Assembly: GCA_023101725.1 (NCBI GenBank)
Contig: JALJCO010012904.1
Span: 1-64,000, forward strand
Length of the DNA stretch: 64,000 nucleotides
Reading direction: 5' to 3'
From: Atherinomorus stipes
Taxonomy: Eukaryota; Chordata; Actinopteri; Atheriniformes; Atherinidae
Shown here: positions 41,396 through 53,489 of the stretch, one piece after another
How positions within the stretch are numbered: the stretch's first letter is position 1
Layout of the letters: every line of letters starts with the position of its first letter
Translations under genes and position numbers: made by a program
The notes under the pieces: generated by a model
What the model was told of the DNA's origin: nothing
What the model saw: only the letters and a program-made list of their open reading frames with translations
Databases searched by the model: none

Positions 41396-41960
41396 TGGTG
41401 CAACAGAGGGTACTGCAAAGCATTGTGGGAAACATAAGCTTATCTACCAGGAATCTTTATTGTTAATTTGCCAAATAGTTGTTTTTTAAATGTAGCATGT
41501 TATTCTCACTGATGGACAAGAATGCGTTTATTCGAATATTAGGCAATAACTAAATGAGCTTTCCTCGACATTTATTTGAGTTAAACCCTAAAAATTGCTG
41601 TGTCTGGCCTGTGAGTCACTGGTGCATTTTCACTTTGGCCCCTGGGGGCCGTTCACACGGGGACGATTGCGGGTAAAAATGGCAAAATATTTAATCGGAA
41701 GTGCCTTTCGTTCACACGGCAACGGCGTTGTTCTGGGTTGAAGAGGCAAAAATTTGAAGACTCATTCCAAAGTGGAATTCCTAAAGATGTGACGCTGTTG
41801 TGTTCTCGTCTGCATGGTCCAAAACGCAAAAATAATGGTGGAGCTGCTGATGCCATGCTCATGTTGCATATGCGTTGATGTCACACACAAACAGGAAAAA
41901 CAACAATGTAAACCCAGCGGATCTAAGGTAGATTTTACGCATACGCGTGGACATGGTGGT

Positions 41961-42651
41961 GTAGGGATGGGTGATACCGAAATTTTTCATGTTGATACGA
42001 TACCAGTAGTTTATGGCACTTTTTCAGCGATACAATATCCATACTGATTATAACTTTTTGTCCTAAAAAAAAAAAAAATCTCATGATTGTACATTTTGCA
42101 TTAATATCTTGAATGCAAGGGCAATATTAGATATAAGCAAAACCTCAGAACAGACGTACAGGAAAGAAACTTTTTAAAAATAATAATAAATTATAGTGAT
42201 GATAAAATTAAACAAAAATAGATTAAAAGCGTCTTTCAACTATCAAATAACATAATATATACTAACTGAAATAATCACATTTATTAAGTGGAAAATATTC
42301 AACTAGAAAATGTAATGGTAATATTAAAAATTTACCAAAACATAATTTACAATAACCTGCATTAAACCATTGAAAGACAACAAATCATCATCATCATCAC
42401 TAACAGTAGCAATATCATTATGACATCTGACAGGCTACCACCATCATGTGATACGGAAGCTAGAATCTGGCTGCTTTCATAATTTCATTGCCTAAAACAC
42501 TCAGAAGTAGAAACAAATTGCATGTTTTGCATCTGTACAGTGGTATCGCGATACTCAAAAAAGTATCAGTTGATTCTCTGTGGATGTGTATCAATATTTT
42601 GTCTGACTGGTATCGAAGTATCGACTCCAAGGTATTGATATTCCCATCCCA
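41961..42651. mobile_element. hAT-type MITE (GTAGGGATGGG ends)
   Basis: The left end is GTAGGGATGGG and the right end CCCATCCCA. The flanking 8-mers ATGGTGGT and ATGGTGGA differ by one base, consistent with an aged hAT duplication. The interior has gatacgataccagtag / ggtatcgaagtatcga motifs. No transposase frame. Confidence 0.7.
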
Positions 42652-43159
42652 ATGGTGGAGTTCTATCACAGCACCACCTAACGGCCTGACGTGCATATCC
42701 AATCGAATTCCATGAAATGTTAAACTAAAAGAAAGATCAGGTGATTCCCTGTAGATGGGTTTAGAAATGGTGCCATCTACTGGTCTGAGTTTTTACCTCC
42801 ACATTTTTAAACGTTACACCTATGCTTTCAGTTACTTTAATCTTTTTCAAAGCTGAATAACAGTCCTCACACTGTGCCAGATTCTATCATTCTGCTTCAG
42901 GTTCGCATTTTATCTTAATTCTTTTGCTTTGGTTGTCTTTAAAAATAAATACTCATGTTATAAAATCAAGAAACATTTTCTGGTTTATGTAATGAAAAGT
43001 GCTTTAGAAGTTAAAACCTGTAGAGAGAAGCCGATTTTACCTCCCCAACTTGGGTTGATTCTTGTTCACACCAAATACTTCAAACTTCTCATTCAGCTCA
43101 CAAGTTTGCGCATCAGTAAGCGTGAGGTGAGGAGTTTGTCAGGTTTGATGCTGAAGAGT

Positions 43160-43441
43160 AACTGAAGCTGTAAAGTGTGTTTACTCTGCAGCAGAGTCTG
43201 AGCTGCAGAGGAAGAAGCAAACTGGTTTTCTGCACCTGCTGAACAGGTTGGAGTGGTTCCGTTCACCGGGTGAAAGGCGGGAAGGGGAGGGAGGTTTGTT
43301 GAAGGAAGGAACACGGAGAAAAATGCAGACAGATATTCAAAGAAGAGGAAAACGGAGTGAGAGACAGACGAGATGGTCACCGCTGAGAACAGCTTCATGA
43401 TGAGTGGATAACATCCTCCTCTTCCTCGACTTGACTCACAG
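43160..43441 (+). other. Putative 5' UTR exon of the TRIM gene
   Basis: The segment is purine-rich and ends GACTCACAG|GTGAGTTC, a near-perfect donor at 43441/43442. It lies upstream of the RING exon with no better candidate between. The 5' limit is unknown, and the only support is the donor plus position. Confidence 0.35.
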
Positions 43442-45229
43442 GTGAGTTCAGCTAAATAAGACAACCCAAACTGAGCTGAAAAGTCCTGAATGATGACGTC
43501 ATTTCAAGGTTTCATCATTCAGATTGTTGGTTTACTCTGAACATGCTAAAAAGGAAAACAGCACGACGTGTTGAAAAGATAAAACCATGGAGACGGGATG
43601 AAAGTATCGGGTTGATGCACGTGATTGTGTGACGGCTGTTTGATGGATGCTGGTGGAGAAATCTCAGAAATTTCTCTTTAAAAAAAAAAAACAGAGAAAT
43701 GAAGAAAATAGCAGTAGGAGTCGACAGAGCCAGCATATGAAAACAGAAGCAGGTAAATAACGAGCTGAACTTCAGCTTCAGCAGCGGCCGTCATCAGTCA
43801 AGAGATCTCAGAACCACCGTCACCTGTTACAGTTTACCTGAACAGGTGACATCAGTGGAAAAATGTGGCAGCAGCTGTGGGGAAAACCCCATTTCACAGG
43901 ACAAACCAGTGAAAACTACATGAAATTCATGTTCTTGTCTTTTAGGCTTTTAACAAAAGTCATTTTAACGGCAGAGTGAAGTTCCACATGAATTTAGTTG
44001 GACAGATTTTATGTTGTATGACAAAATTCTGATACCGGCTAAAAACAGTTTTAAGCCTGGACTTTATTTCTTTGAACTCTGCATCTACAATTTAAAATAG
44101 TAATCAGATTTCTTATCTCCTACCAAAATACAGATTTAGGTTTTTTGTTTTTTAAAATTTCTGCTTAGTAGGGCTGGGCGATAAACCAAAAATTTACCAA
44201 CACTGAAATTTACAGTGCTAACCGCTGTCATTTTGCCCATAATGGGATATTCAGTGTTTTAATGAAGTGGGGAAAAAAGTTGTTTTTTGTCTTTTTTGAC
44301 TGTTTAAAGTTAGGCCGTGCTCATGTGAGCTACATGTACCATCTGTTTACACGTGACTCCACCCCAACTAATCATCCATTTATCTTTTCTGAGGTGAATG
44401 GGCTCTATGCACAGCTCCACTACTTCCTGAATAAGGGAGCTCCTTTTTTTCCTTTCTCTATGAAACTAATAACCCAGGTGCCTGATCTCAGAACTGGCCA
44501 AACACGGTAATTTAAAGAGAGAGGAAAAAAGGCAAAAGGAGGGGGGGGGGACTGGTCAATATATCGTGATATTGATTTTAGGCCATGCCCCGCAACTTAG
44601 AATCTCAAGATTCAGACTAAATGTCTGATTATTCTGACTTTGTGTCTCATGATTTTCACCAAAGTGTCCAAAAAATTTGATTTAGTACGATTTTTTTTTG
44701 TTGTTGTTTTATATCAAAAATGCAAAAATTACTTGGCAAAATTGTAAATTAATCCTGAAAGTCAGACTTTGCTGGCCAGAATCCTGACAAAAACTTGATA
44801 ATAAACTTTTAGCGTCTTAAAATTCAGGCTTAGTGACTGAAAATGATTAAACTAAATCAGAAATTTGACCTGGGGAATCTACTTTCTTCTAGAAATGGAT
44901 CATACTACCATGCTAGCTAGATGCTAACATAGCTAAGCCTATATGCTAGCTTAGCTAGCAACTGAAAGCGTTTAACTTAATTTATGATGATTTACAGGCT
45001 GTATCCTCGTGGATTAAATCGATCTGTCTCACTGGTAGACTATTCAGCTGTTTCCAGATTATCAGGAGGACTTTTCTGACTGACCAACAGGTCACACATG
45101 AAGGAAAATTTTACCCTCATGCATGATGATGTAATACTCCAATGTGTCTGTGGAGGGTAAATAGAAACATTTTATTGATCCATATTTAGACCTGAGAGAA
45201 ACATGGCGTCACATCAACGATATGATCCT

Positions 45230-45350
<121 letters not shown>

Positions 45351-46559
45351 AAATAAATTTCAACTCATCCCACAGTCCTCGGGCAGTTTGCTTCCCACCT
45401 GAAGCCTGAACTACAGCTCACCAGTTGCAAACTCGTGCGACCTGTTGAGTAACTGTGTGACTGGATGATTGTATAAGATCCTCTGGAGCGAAAAGTTCTG
45501 GAAAAATCTTTGTTTTCATTCTTCAAACCCACATAAATGTAAACAAAATGAGTCAAACTTATTATTGGTTAAGCTTTCATCATAAATACTAGATATAACT
45601 GGGGTCTGCGTTAGTGAAAGACAAAGTCTCAAAAGAAAAAGTATTTTCATAAAATTCCACTCTGGATGATTTATTTGGATGATTTTCTAGAAAAGTCTCA
45701 CTTTTTCTAAGGCAGCTGATGGGATCTGCTGTTTTTTGTTGTTGGTTCTTTTTTTTTTAATCCACCTAATGTTCCTAAATCCAAAATAATGCGTCATTTT
45801 CTGACAAGATTTTGCCACAGACTGACATAATGGCTCATTGACATCATGTTTTTATTTGTCATATATCAGGTCAGAAATCTGAGGCCCGGAAAGTCGGATC
45901 ATCACCAGAATGATTTCAGAATGAAACCCGCTGCATGTGTTTCAGTAGCGATCAGAGAGACAAGGAAACGACACATAGGTCATATTTAACCAGGTGATGA
46001 CATAATGGTCATCACGAGCTCCCAACAAGCCTGAATTTCCAGATTTCCCAGTGTGTGTGTTGTGTTTTGGTGTGCGCATTAACGTGGGTGTGTTAAAGTG
46101 TTCATTCAGATAAAGTCACACATTCCTCGTACACCTGCATGGTCGCCTCGTAGGGCAGTTTGACTGTTTCATTCAGGAGGAACTGGATTAGTTTATAGTA
46201 TTGGTGGGCGGATCAGCACCATGTCTATAATATTGATACTAACGTCAGGATCGACATCATTTGATTCTTGTGAAGTTTTATTGATACTTTCATGTAAGGC
46301 TTGAAAACTATCAGAATCTTCATAAATAAGCCGGTTAAATGGGTTTTGGAGGATTTGGTTCACTGCTGTGATGAAGTCCCCATATTTCCAAAATCAGCTT
46401 CTCTCTTCAAGATAAAGCCAATTTCTGAATATTTCACTTGTAATTCTTTTTCTGTACACCTGATTATAAAGCTCTATAAGCAAGGTTTAAAGGTGATAGC
46501 TTCAACTTTTTCACCAAAGTGAAATTTGATAAAAAAATACTACATCCACAGAATGTAGT

Positions 46560-46640
46560 TCAAGTTCAAGTTCAGTTTATTTGTATAGCACGCTTACAAC
46601 GACCGTGGTCGCACAAAGTGCTTCACAGAGATTTAAAAGA
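46560..46640. repeat. Retroposon 3'-end-like repeat
   Basis: The segment gttcagtttatttgtatagcac followed by cacaaagtgcttcacagag is a familiar fish LINE/SINE tail pattern (short tandem gttcaa, then tttatttgtatagc). A truncated relative occurs near 48233. Confidence 0.5.
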
Positions 46641-46929
46641 TATCCAAATAGACAGATGAAAGAACACAGACACTGATGACTGCACATTAACACAAAACGT
46701 ACTAACACATTCACACCGACTGTGTGGTCATATGTGTAAAAACTAAAAACACAAATACACAAATACACACATACACACAGGGACGCGGGTGTACGTAGAA
46801 ATATAGAATGATAAAAATGAATAAAATGGCCAAATTAGAAGATATAAAACACCAGACCAAAATAAATACTCAAGAGAATAAAAAGTACAAAGTATGAATG
46901 TATTGGGTTAAAAATAATTAATTTGACCC

Positions 46930-46932
<3 letters not shown>

Positions 46933-46976
<44 letters not shown>
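46933..46976. repeat. (TA)n microsatellite
   Basis: About 44 bp of uninterrupted TA dinucleotide repeat. Confidence 0.9.
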
Positions 46977-46980
<4 letters not shown>

Positions 46981-47389
46981 ATAATTGTTTTATCAAGTTT
47001 GATGGGTCCCGAAAAATAATCATTTACATTTGATTAACTTGCCGATGTTGTGATTCTTCACCGTTAGCATTAGCTACAGAGGTGCTAGCTCAATTGTCTG
47101 TGTAGAAATAACATTTTTCTTGCCTTACATTTCTCAAATTTAAGCAGACATAAAACAAAGCAGGATGAAGGTGAAGGAAGAGGGACTAAAAAGCCTCGTG
47201 GAGGTCACTGCTTTCCTCCTGGACATATAAATTAACCATTTTCTAATGTTAAATAACGGTTAGCCAATTCTATAATGTTGCTAGTGCTAACTGAGTGAGC
47301 GAGTGTTAGTGTGACACCTACAAGTGGGGAGAAATTAAACTTGTAGCTTTCACCTTTAAAAACAAGCAAACCTCACCCACCCAGCAAAA

Positions 47390-47670
47390 TCTGGTTGAAA
47401 AGATGTTGGGAAGACATCATGTCCATACGTTGAAAAAGTTTAAACGTTTTGATTTGGTTGAAAAGTGAAAGGTGAAAAGCCGTCTTTCAGTTAGACGTTG
47501 AAACGACTTTTCAACGTCCAATTTTGGGCTAAATGTGGAGCAAATCGGACGTTACAAACCCAGCCCCATTTTCAACGTCTATGTTTGGGCTTAAATATGG
47601 CCATGACAGACCGACCAGATTTTGCCCAAAAAACATTGAAATGACGTCTTGTGTCTGGTGGGCAGAAATG
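47390..47670. mobile_element. MITE with internal AACGTTGAAA-type repeats
   Basis: It starts cccacccagcaaaatctgg and ends cttgtgtctggtgggc, partly inverted. The interior repeats ttgaaaagatgttg, acgttgaaacgacttttcaacg and tcaacgtctatg. It resembles a common fish MITE of this composition; the class is not assigned. Confidence 0.55.
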
Positions 47671-48405
47671 AGGACGATATAGGGGTTTTAGTGGATTCTG
47701 TTGACCTCAGTGACAGGCACCTACATGCCATAATTTCAGCTTATTTCACTGAGATAATGTCAAATTCAATTTTTATGGTATGATTAACCTTGCTACTAAC
47801 GTGTTAATGAGTTTGAAAAAAATATGCAGAAATTCCACAGATTAATCTCTTGGCGTTAATCTGTTAATTTTTTCAGCCCTATTATCAAAAAGTGTCGATA
47901 TTAATGACTAGCCACGCCTCATTTATAGAATTAATTTTCAGGCTTCAACCAAGAAACAGAATTAAATTAAAGAATTTATTCATGTTTTATTGTCCTGCAA
48001 ACCTGGTTTTATCCTCACTTCTTTGTATGTTTGATCATTTATCAGCCTAAAATTATTATCGGCTGATATTGGCATTAAAATGTAATATCAGAACTTATCA
48101 TAGTATTTTTAAATATTTATTATTTATCTGTTTTTACTTTTTTAATGACTCATTTTTTACACAGTATGCACATATTATACTTCAAACCCCTCTGCTATGT
48201 GTCTTTACTCAAAACTGGTTGATGTAAGAGTTGATTCAATTCAATTTTGTTTATCCAGTAGCCCTTTTTAATAGCCAATAGAACACTAAACGTTCTGAGT
48301 TAATCAATATCGGTTAAAAGGCCAATAAAAAACATTCCTGATTTACACTGCAGGGTGTAACTTCTGTTTACATGATTGATGGATATGGATTATTTTTTGT
48401 CTCAG

Positions 48406-48978
48406 CTTTCTACCTCCTGCAACTGGACCCGGACTGGTTATGGCGCTGCCCGCTGCCTGTCTCTCTGAGGACCAGTTCACCTGCTCCATCTGTCTGGAGG
48501 TCTTCAACAACCCAGTCTCAACACCATGTGGCCACAGCTTCTGCCAGTCCTGCATCAGCTCCTACTGGGACGGAGGAGGACGGGGTGGGAAGTCTTACCT
48601 GTGTCCTCTGTGCAAGGAGTCCTTCCGCAAGCGTCCGGAGCTCCACATCAACCGGACCCTGAAGGAAATCACGGAAAAATTCCAACTGATGGCGAGTCTG
48701 CCGACAGACGCGAGAGTCGGAGGGGTTGAGCATCCCAACTCACAACATCATCATCATCACCCGGTCCTGTCTGCTGCCTCCAGACCGGGGGAGATGCCAG
48801 AGAGCGTCTTAGCTGAGATGATAACACGTTTTCAGCAGCTGGCAGCTCCTGCGATGCTCCATGCCAGCCTGTCCTACCCCGGGGACCTTCATACCCAAAA
48901 CCCCAATCTTTCCCTGGGCTTCCAGACTCAGAGTAACGAGCACCACGACCCACCACCACCGTACTCCTCGGCTCACAG
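48406..48978 (+). CDS. TRIM gene exon 1 (RING finger)
   Basis: The acceptor is tttgtctcag at 48405. The ATG is at 48440 (G at +4) and the donor CACAG|GTACAG is at 48978/48979. The RING is complete: Cys15, Cys18, Cys30, His32, Cys35, Cys38, Cys55, Cys58 (C3HC4). After it comes a roughly 120-residue linker with a five-His run (QHHHHHP) and Pro-rich end, longer than usual between RING and B-box. Confidence 0.93.
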
Positions 48979-51900
48979 GTACAGAGCTACGCTTCTTCCA
49001 TCGAAAAGAGAAAAACTACAACCAAAAATGTGTGTGAATCATATAATTGTTGTTGTTTAGTTTGTATTAGGGGTGTAAGAAAATAGCATTTGTGTTTTGG
49101 TTTTGTATCGATATTTAAAAAGCGCTTTTAATATTTTTAATTTATTTTAATTCATAATAATTATAATTAATAATACAATAATAATTTATTAAGATTTCTT
49201 TCTAAATCTTGCAAGATCCTAATCTGTTACGTAATCTCGTAGCTATGCTCAGGTTGTCAGCTCGAGTGATACGTATGGCTGAGCTGATAATGTTAAATTA
49301 TTCAGCAACTTGATTTCGTTGCTGATCCAGATCCAGTGTGAGTGAACCCGGTGACTTCTCCCCCAGCCTCCCTCTGTGTCCCGTCCACCTGAGAGGCCTG
49401 GAGTTCTTCTGTCGTACCGACAACATCTGCATCTGCAGCATCTGCGTGGAGACGGCCGAGCACCGAGGACACGCCGTCGTCCCCGCCCAGAGAGAGTGGA
49501 ACATCAAGAAGGTGAGTCCAGCTTCAGTTCACAGCACACTCAGATACGGTCCAGTTCACCGTGGTCCAGTTCCAACAGATCATATGATCCACATCAGTCC
49601 AGTTTATCATGACTGTGTTCATACAAACCAGTTCATGAACTAATGACCAGATGATGAAACCAGTGGACTGGATCAGATCTCTTTAATTCTCCATCCTGAG
49701 CTGCACGAGGAAACGGTGGAGAGACAAACCTCCATGGGGACCAGAACCCGTTAGGAAAACCTTTGTTTCCTCCTCCACCATCACCCTCAGCACCGGGCTG
49801 AGCCCCCTCCTGTTCACTCTGCTCACATTTGACTGTCCAGCGAAACCTCCGAGCTGATTGTGAAGTTTGCAGATGACGCAGTGTGGTCGGACGCATTGAT
49901 GAGTCTGATCACAGGCAGGAGGTGGAAGACCTGGGTCCAGTGGAAATGCATGGGTGCCCAATCAAAAACGAAATTCAAACCCGCAAATATCTGTTCTATT
50001 CACATCCGGTGGGTAGCGGGCCTCATCGTGAAGAAGACCAAGGAGATGATGATGGACTTCAGCAGGGGAAGACATTTGGGGAGAGTAGATCCACTTTTAG
50101 CACCTCTTCTGTTGTGAAGGAGCCGAGTAGAGCCGAAAATGGGGACGTATCCAGATTGCAGGCCACTACTGGCCAGAATCTTTAGCCCCGTTTCCACCAG
50201 CGGGTCTGGGTTAGGTCGGGCCGGATCGGTCCATGTTTTTTTTTTTATATGTGAGCCATCCTACTTTTTTGGTACCCTTCAGAAGAGGTACTGATCTAAC
50301 CCATCTGGACCAAAGCGGTGGAGCTAAAGCCCCGTTTCCACCCGCGGGTCTGGGTCAGGTTGGGCCAGGCCGGATCGAGTGGGTTTTGGTACAGATATGT
50401 TGATTTCACGTTACGTCCCCACAGCAAACTGTCCCCTTACCCTGGAGACGGAGTATTAACCGGATAGTGCTGCTACATGGTCGCGTGACATCATCGCCGT
50501 GCAACGTCTTTTTAAAAAAGCGCCTCACCAAACGTGACAGAAAGATGTCACCCCTGCTTTGTTTTTACGCCAGGTCACGCGGGAAGTGAAGGATTTTTCA
50601 AGGAATCAATGGATTGCTGAGTATTAGCTCCACCTCTTTGGTCCGGATTGGTTAGATCAGTACCCCCACCAAAGGGTACCAAAAAAGTAGGCCGGGTCAG
50701 GTCAGATATAAGGGAACCCGTCCCAGTTTTTATCTGTGGAGTAGGGATGGGCGATATTTTATCGTGTGCGATATATCGTCAAAGAAATTCCCCACAATAA
50801 CAATTTGAATTTATCGTTTTTATCGTGAGATGACAATTTATCAGGTTGTGTTTTACTTTGGTTTTTTTAATAAACAAAGTTAGTTTTGCTGTTTGCATCG
50901 TTTGAATAAATGTGGCATTTGGTCTCTCATATTTCAGACTTGTTTGATTGGTGTCACTACAGTTTTGCAATACAGGTGTACTACTTGAACTTAATTGATA
51001 TAGTGGCTTCTGGTATTTTGTAGGGATTCAAGAGAGACTTTAGTGACAGATTTATAATACAAAATATTTTGCTGATAGCTTTTATCGTCATTTATCGTTA
51101 CCGTGATAAATAAGAGAAATTATCGTGATACATTTTTTAGTCCATATCGCACATCCCTACTGTGGAGACGCAAAAAAAACATGGATCGACCCGACCCGAC
51201 CCAGACCCACGGGATGAGTCATGAGTGCGACTCCCGATCATGCCATCTTTAAAGGTACAGTATGTAAGAATTACTGACATCTAGTGGTAAAGATGGGTAT
51301 TTGAAAGAAAAGATGTTTTCTTTCAGATGACTTGATATTCTAAGCACTGTTTGAATGTAGGTGGATAGGAGGGGGGGATCCAGTGGTCTCAGGTGTAGCT
51401 ATGACTACTATGATTCACTACTTTTAATGTCTTTTAAGGCATTATTTATCCCAAACAGTCTCTAACTCCCATTAAACAAAGCTGGAACAGCAGTTGTAAA
51501 GTTCAGAGGGTTCTCACTTCACACACATTGTTTTGTCCACTCAGGGACACTGTAGTAAAAATGGTGGAACAAATATGGCAGCCTCCATGTATGTAGATAT
51601 AAATGACTCAATCAAAGAAAATAAACACATAAAAGCTATTCTAGTGCAGTGATTGCACATCAATTGAAACCCAGTTTTAAATTATGTATCACATTTTTCT
51701 GCCAATGATCTTTGAATTTTTACATACTGTACCTTTAAAAAGCCCAGCTGCAGCTAGAGGAAACATTAGCAACAGCAGAAGCAAGAACAGAATCACCACC
51801 GTGGGAAGCGGTGTTGATAAGAATAGTGGGTAAATCACAAGCTCGACTTCCTCCATTGTTGTTCAGTGTGACACAAACGAATGACTCCACGAAACCTCGC

Positions 51901-53454
51901 TATGACGGCCATGCCCACACTGAAGACGGCCTCAGTTGTAATGTGAACAAATGAAACTGGGGTGGTGTGGTGTCAGCCCAGTGAGGACCGGGCTGAAAGG
52001 GGCAGAATAAACACTGGTGGACTCCTGAAGGTTTTATTTAAAGGATTAAATGACCAACTACTTTCTTGTTTTTAACAATTTAACCTCTCAGTTGTGAAAT
52101 CCTGAATCTCAACATCATGTTCCCCTACGTGGTTTTCTCTCCCCACTTCAGTCTCATTTAGGCATCGCTGAGGTGGAGCTGAAAGATCTCATCTGTGAGC
52201 GGCAGAGGAAGGTGGAGGAGATCCGCAACTCTGTTCGAGAGATAAAGGTCAGTTTTAGGATTATTATCCCAGTTTAACACAATCTGCATCACGTTCATGC
52301 AGGTTGTAAATGTGTGTATGCTGCACGGTAAGAAAGAGGTGCAGTACATTCAGTCCTCCAGGGTACTATCAGGGATCACAACTGGACGTAAAGGTAACTG
52401 TGTTTACCTGTTTAAGGGCCTCAAAAAGTATATTTATGCCTATTTTTTTCTTTTTATTGTTACAATAGAACACCAGGAAATAGTCTGTGTTGGGGAAAAA
52501 TAAAAGAAAGAACTAGTGAAACAAGCTTTAGTCACAGATAAAGCCTTTATAGTTGTCCTGCACCAGGAGTCAGCAACATTTACTAATAAAAGAGCTGTTT
52601 ACCACCTGTTCAACCACATAAGTTCATAACTGTAAATCTTGTTTGAGTCTTAAAAATAACTTACTGTACAGTTAAGAGATTTGAGATTTTATAGGTTTTT
52701 TATGAGTCATGATTGAAAATGCGGAAGCTGTGCACCCTCTGAGTTTGCGTAACTACACCACAACGCCGTCTGCTCTACATGGTCAACATCGCTCGACTCA
52801 TCCTAAATGATGGAGTCTGGAGAAGCTGAATCCAAATGTTTGTCGTCCTTATTTTCGCCCCCTTCCTTTACGGTCTTTGTAAAGTGTCTAATTTCACCCA
52901 AGTCCATTCAGATGCTCTGATATTAAAATGAATAATTCATTCATGTTTTCTCCATCGGTGAACGACCTCACTTCCTCAGCAGTGTTGAATTTGGGGACTT
53001 TATCCACTTATTTAACGTTTTCTCTGTTCATCTTCATCCTGAATTCCCTTTTCATGATCATCTTCAGTTTGGTACTTTTCCTGCAAATGCTGTTTGGCCT
53101 GCAGATGTCCTTCAATGGTGCTTTTTTTGTTCTTTGCTAATTTCTCAGCACAAACAAGCGTAAGCCAGCATCATTGGCCATGATCGCAAATGAACCTGTC
53201 CAAACAGAATTGCACGTTATTTTCCTCTGGAGCCGGGGAGGAAAGGTTGCAGACCCCAACTATAAACATTTTATAGATTTTAATAAATTATGTATTTGTG
53301 CCTAAAAAAATGTTTATGTGTAAATTTCATTTCATCCTCTCCAGTTTGGCTTTAGGAAGCAGAATGTTCAGTTATCAGACACATCTCTTTGGAACCAGGT
53401 CCTAAATTACGCTACGTCGGATTTCCACCAATTCAAAAAGACACCCCCCCCCAC

Positions 53455-53489
<35 letters not shown>

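Larger units (their letters stand above)
38861..43160. other. Intergenic region, repeats only
   Basis: No gene is recognised between the two coding loci. It contains a GC-rich minisatellite at 39270-39475 and dispersed repeats at 39840-40560, 40702-41073 and 41105-41395. A hAT element lies at 41961-42651. The rest is unassigned AT-rich sequence. Confidence 0.65.
49512..52151. other. TRIM intron 2 with LINE and nested DNA elements
   Basis: From left to right: a LINE reverse-transcriptase remnant, a TIR element containing a hAT insertion (50186-51230), and a TTTAAAGGTACAG element (51248-51739). No additional exon is seen. Confidence 0.7.

Noticed and set aside
43670..43705. Possible interferon-response-like purine motif near the TRIM 5' exon
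   Set aside because: It matches the GAAANNGAAA pattern imperfectly and lies downstream of the proposed exon; too weak to report as a regulatory site.
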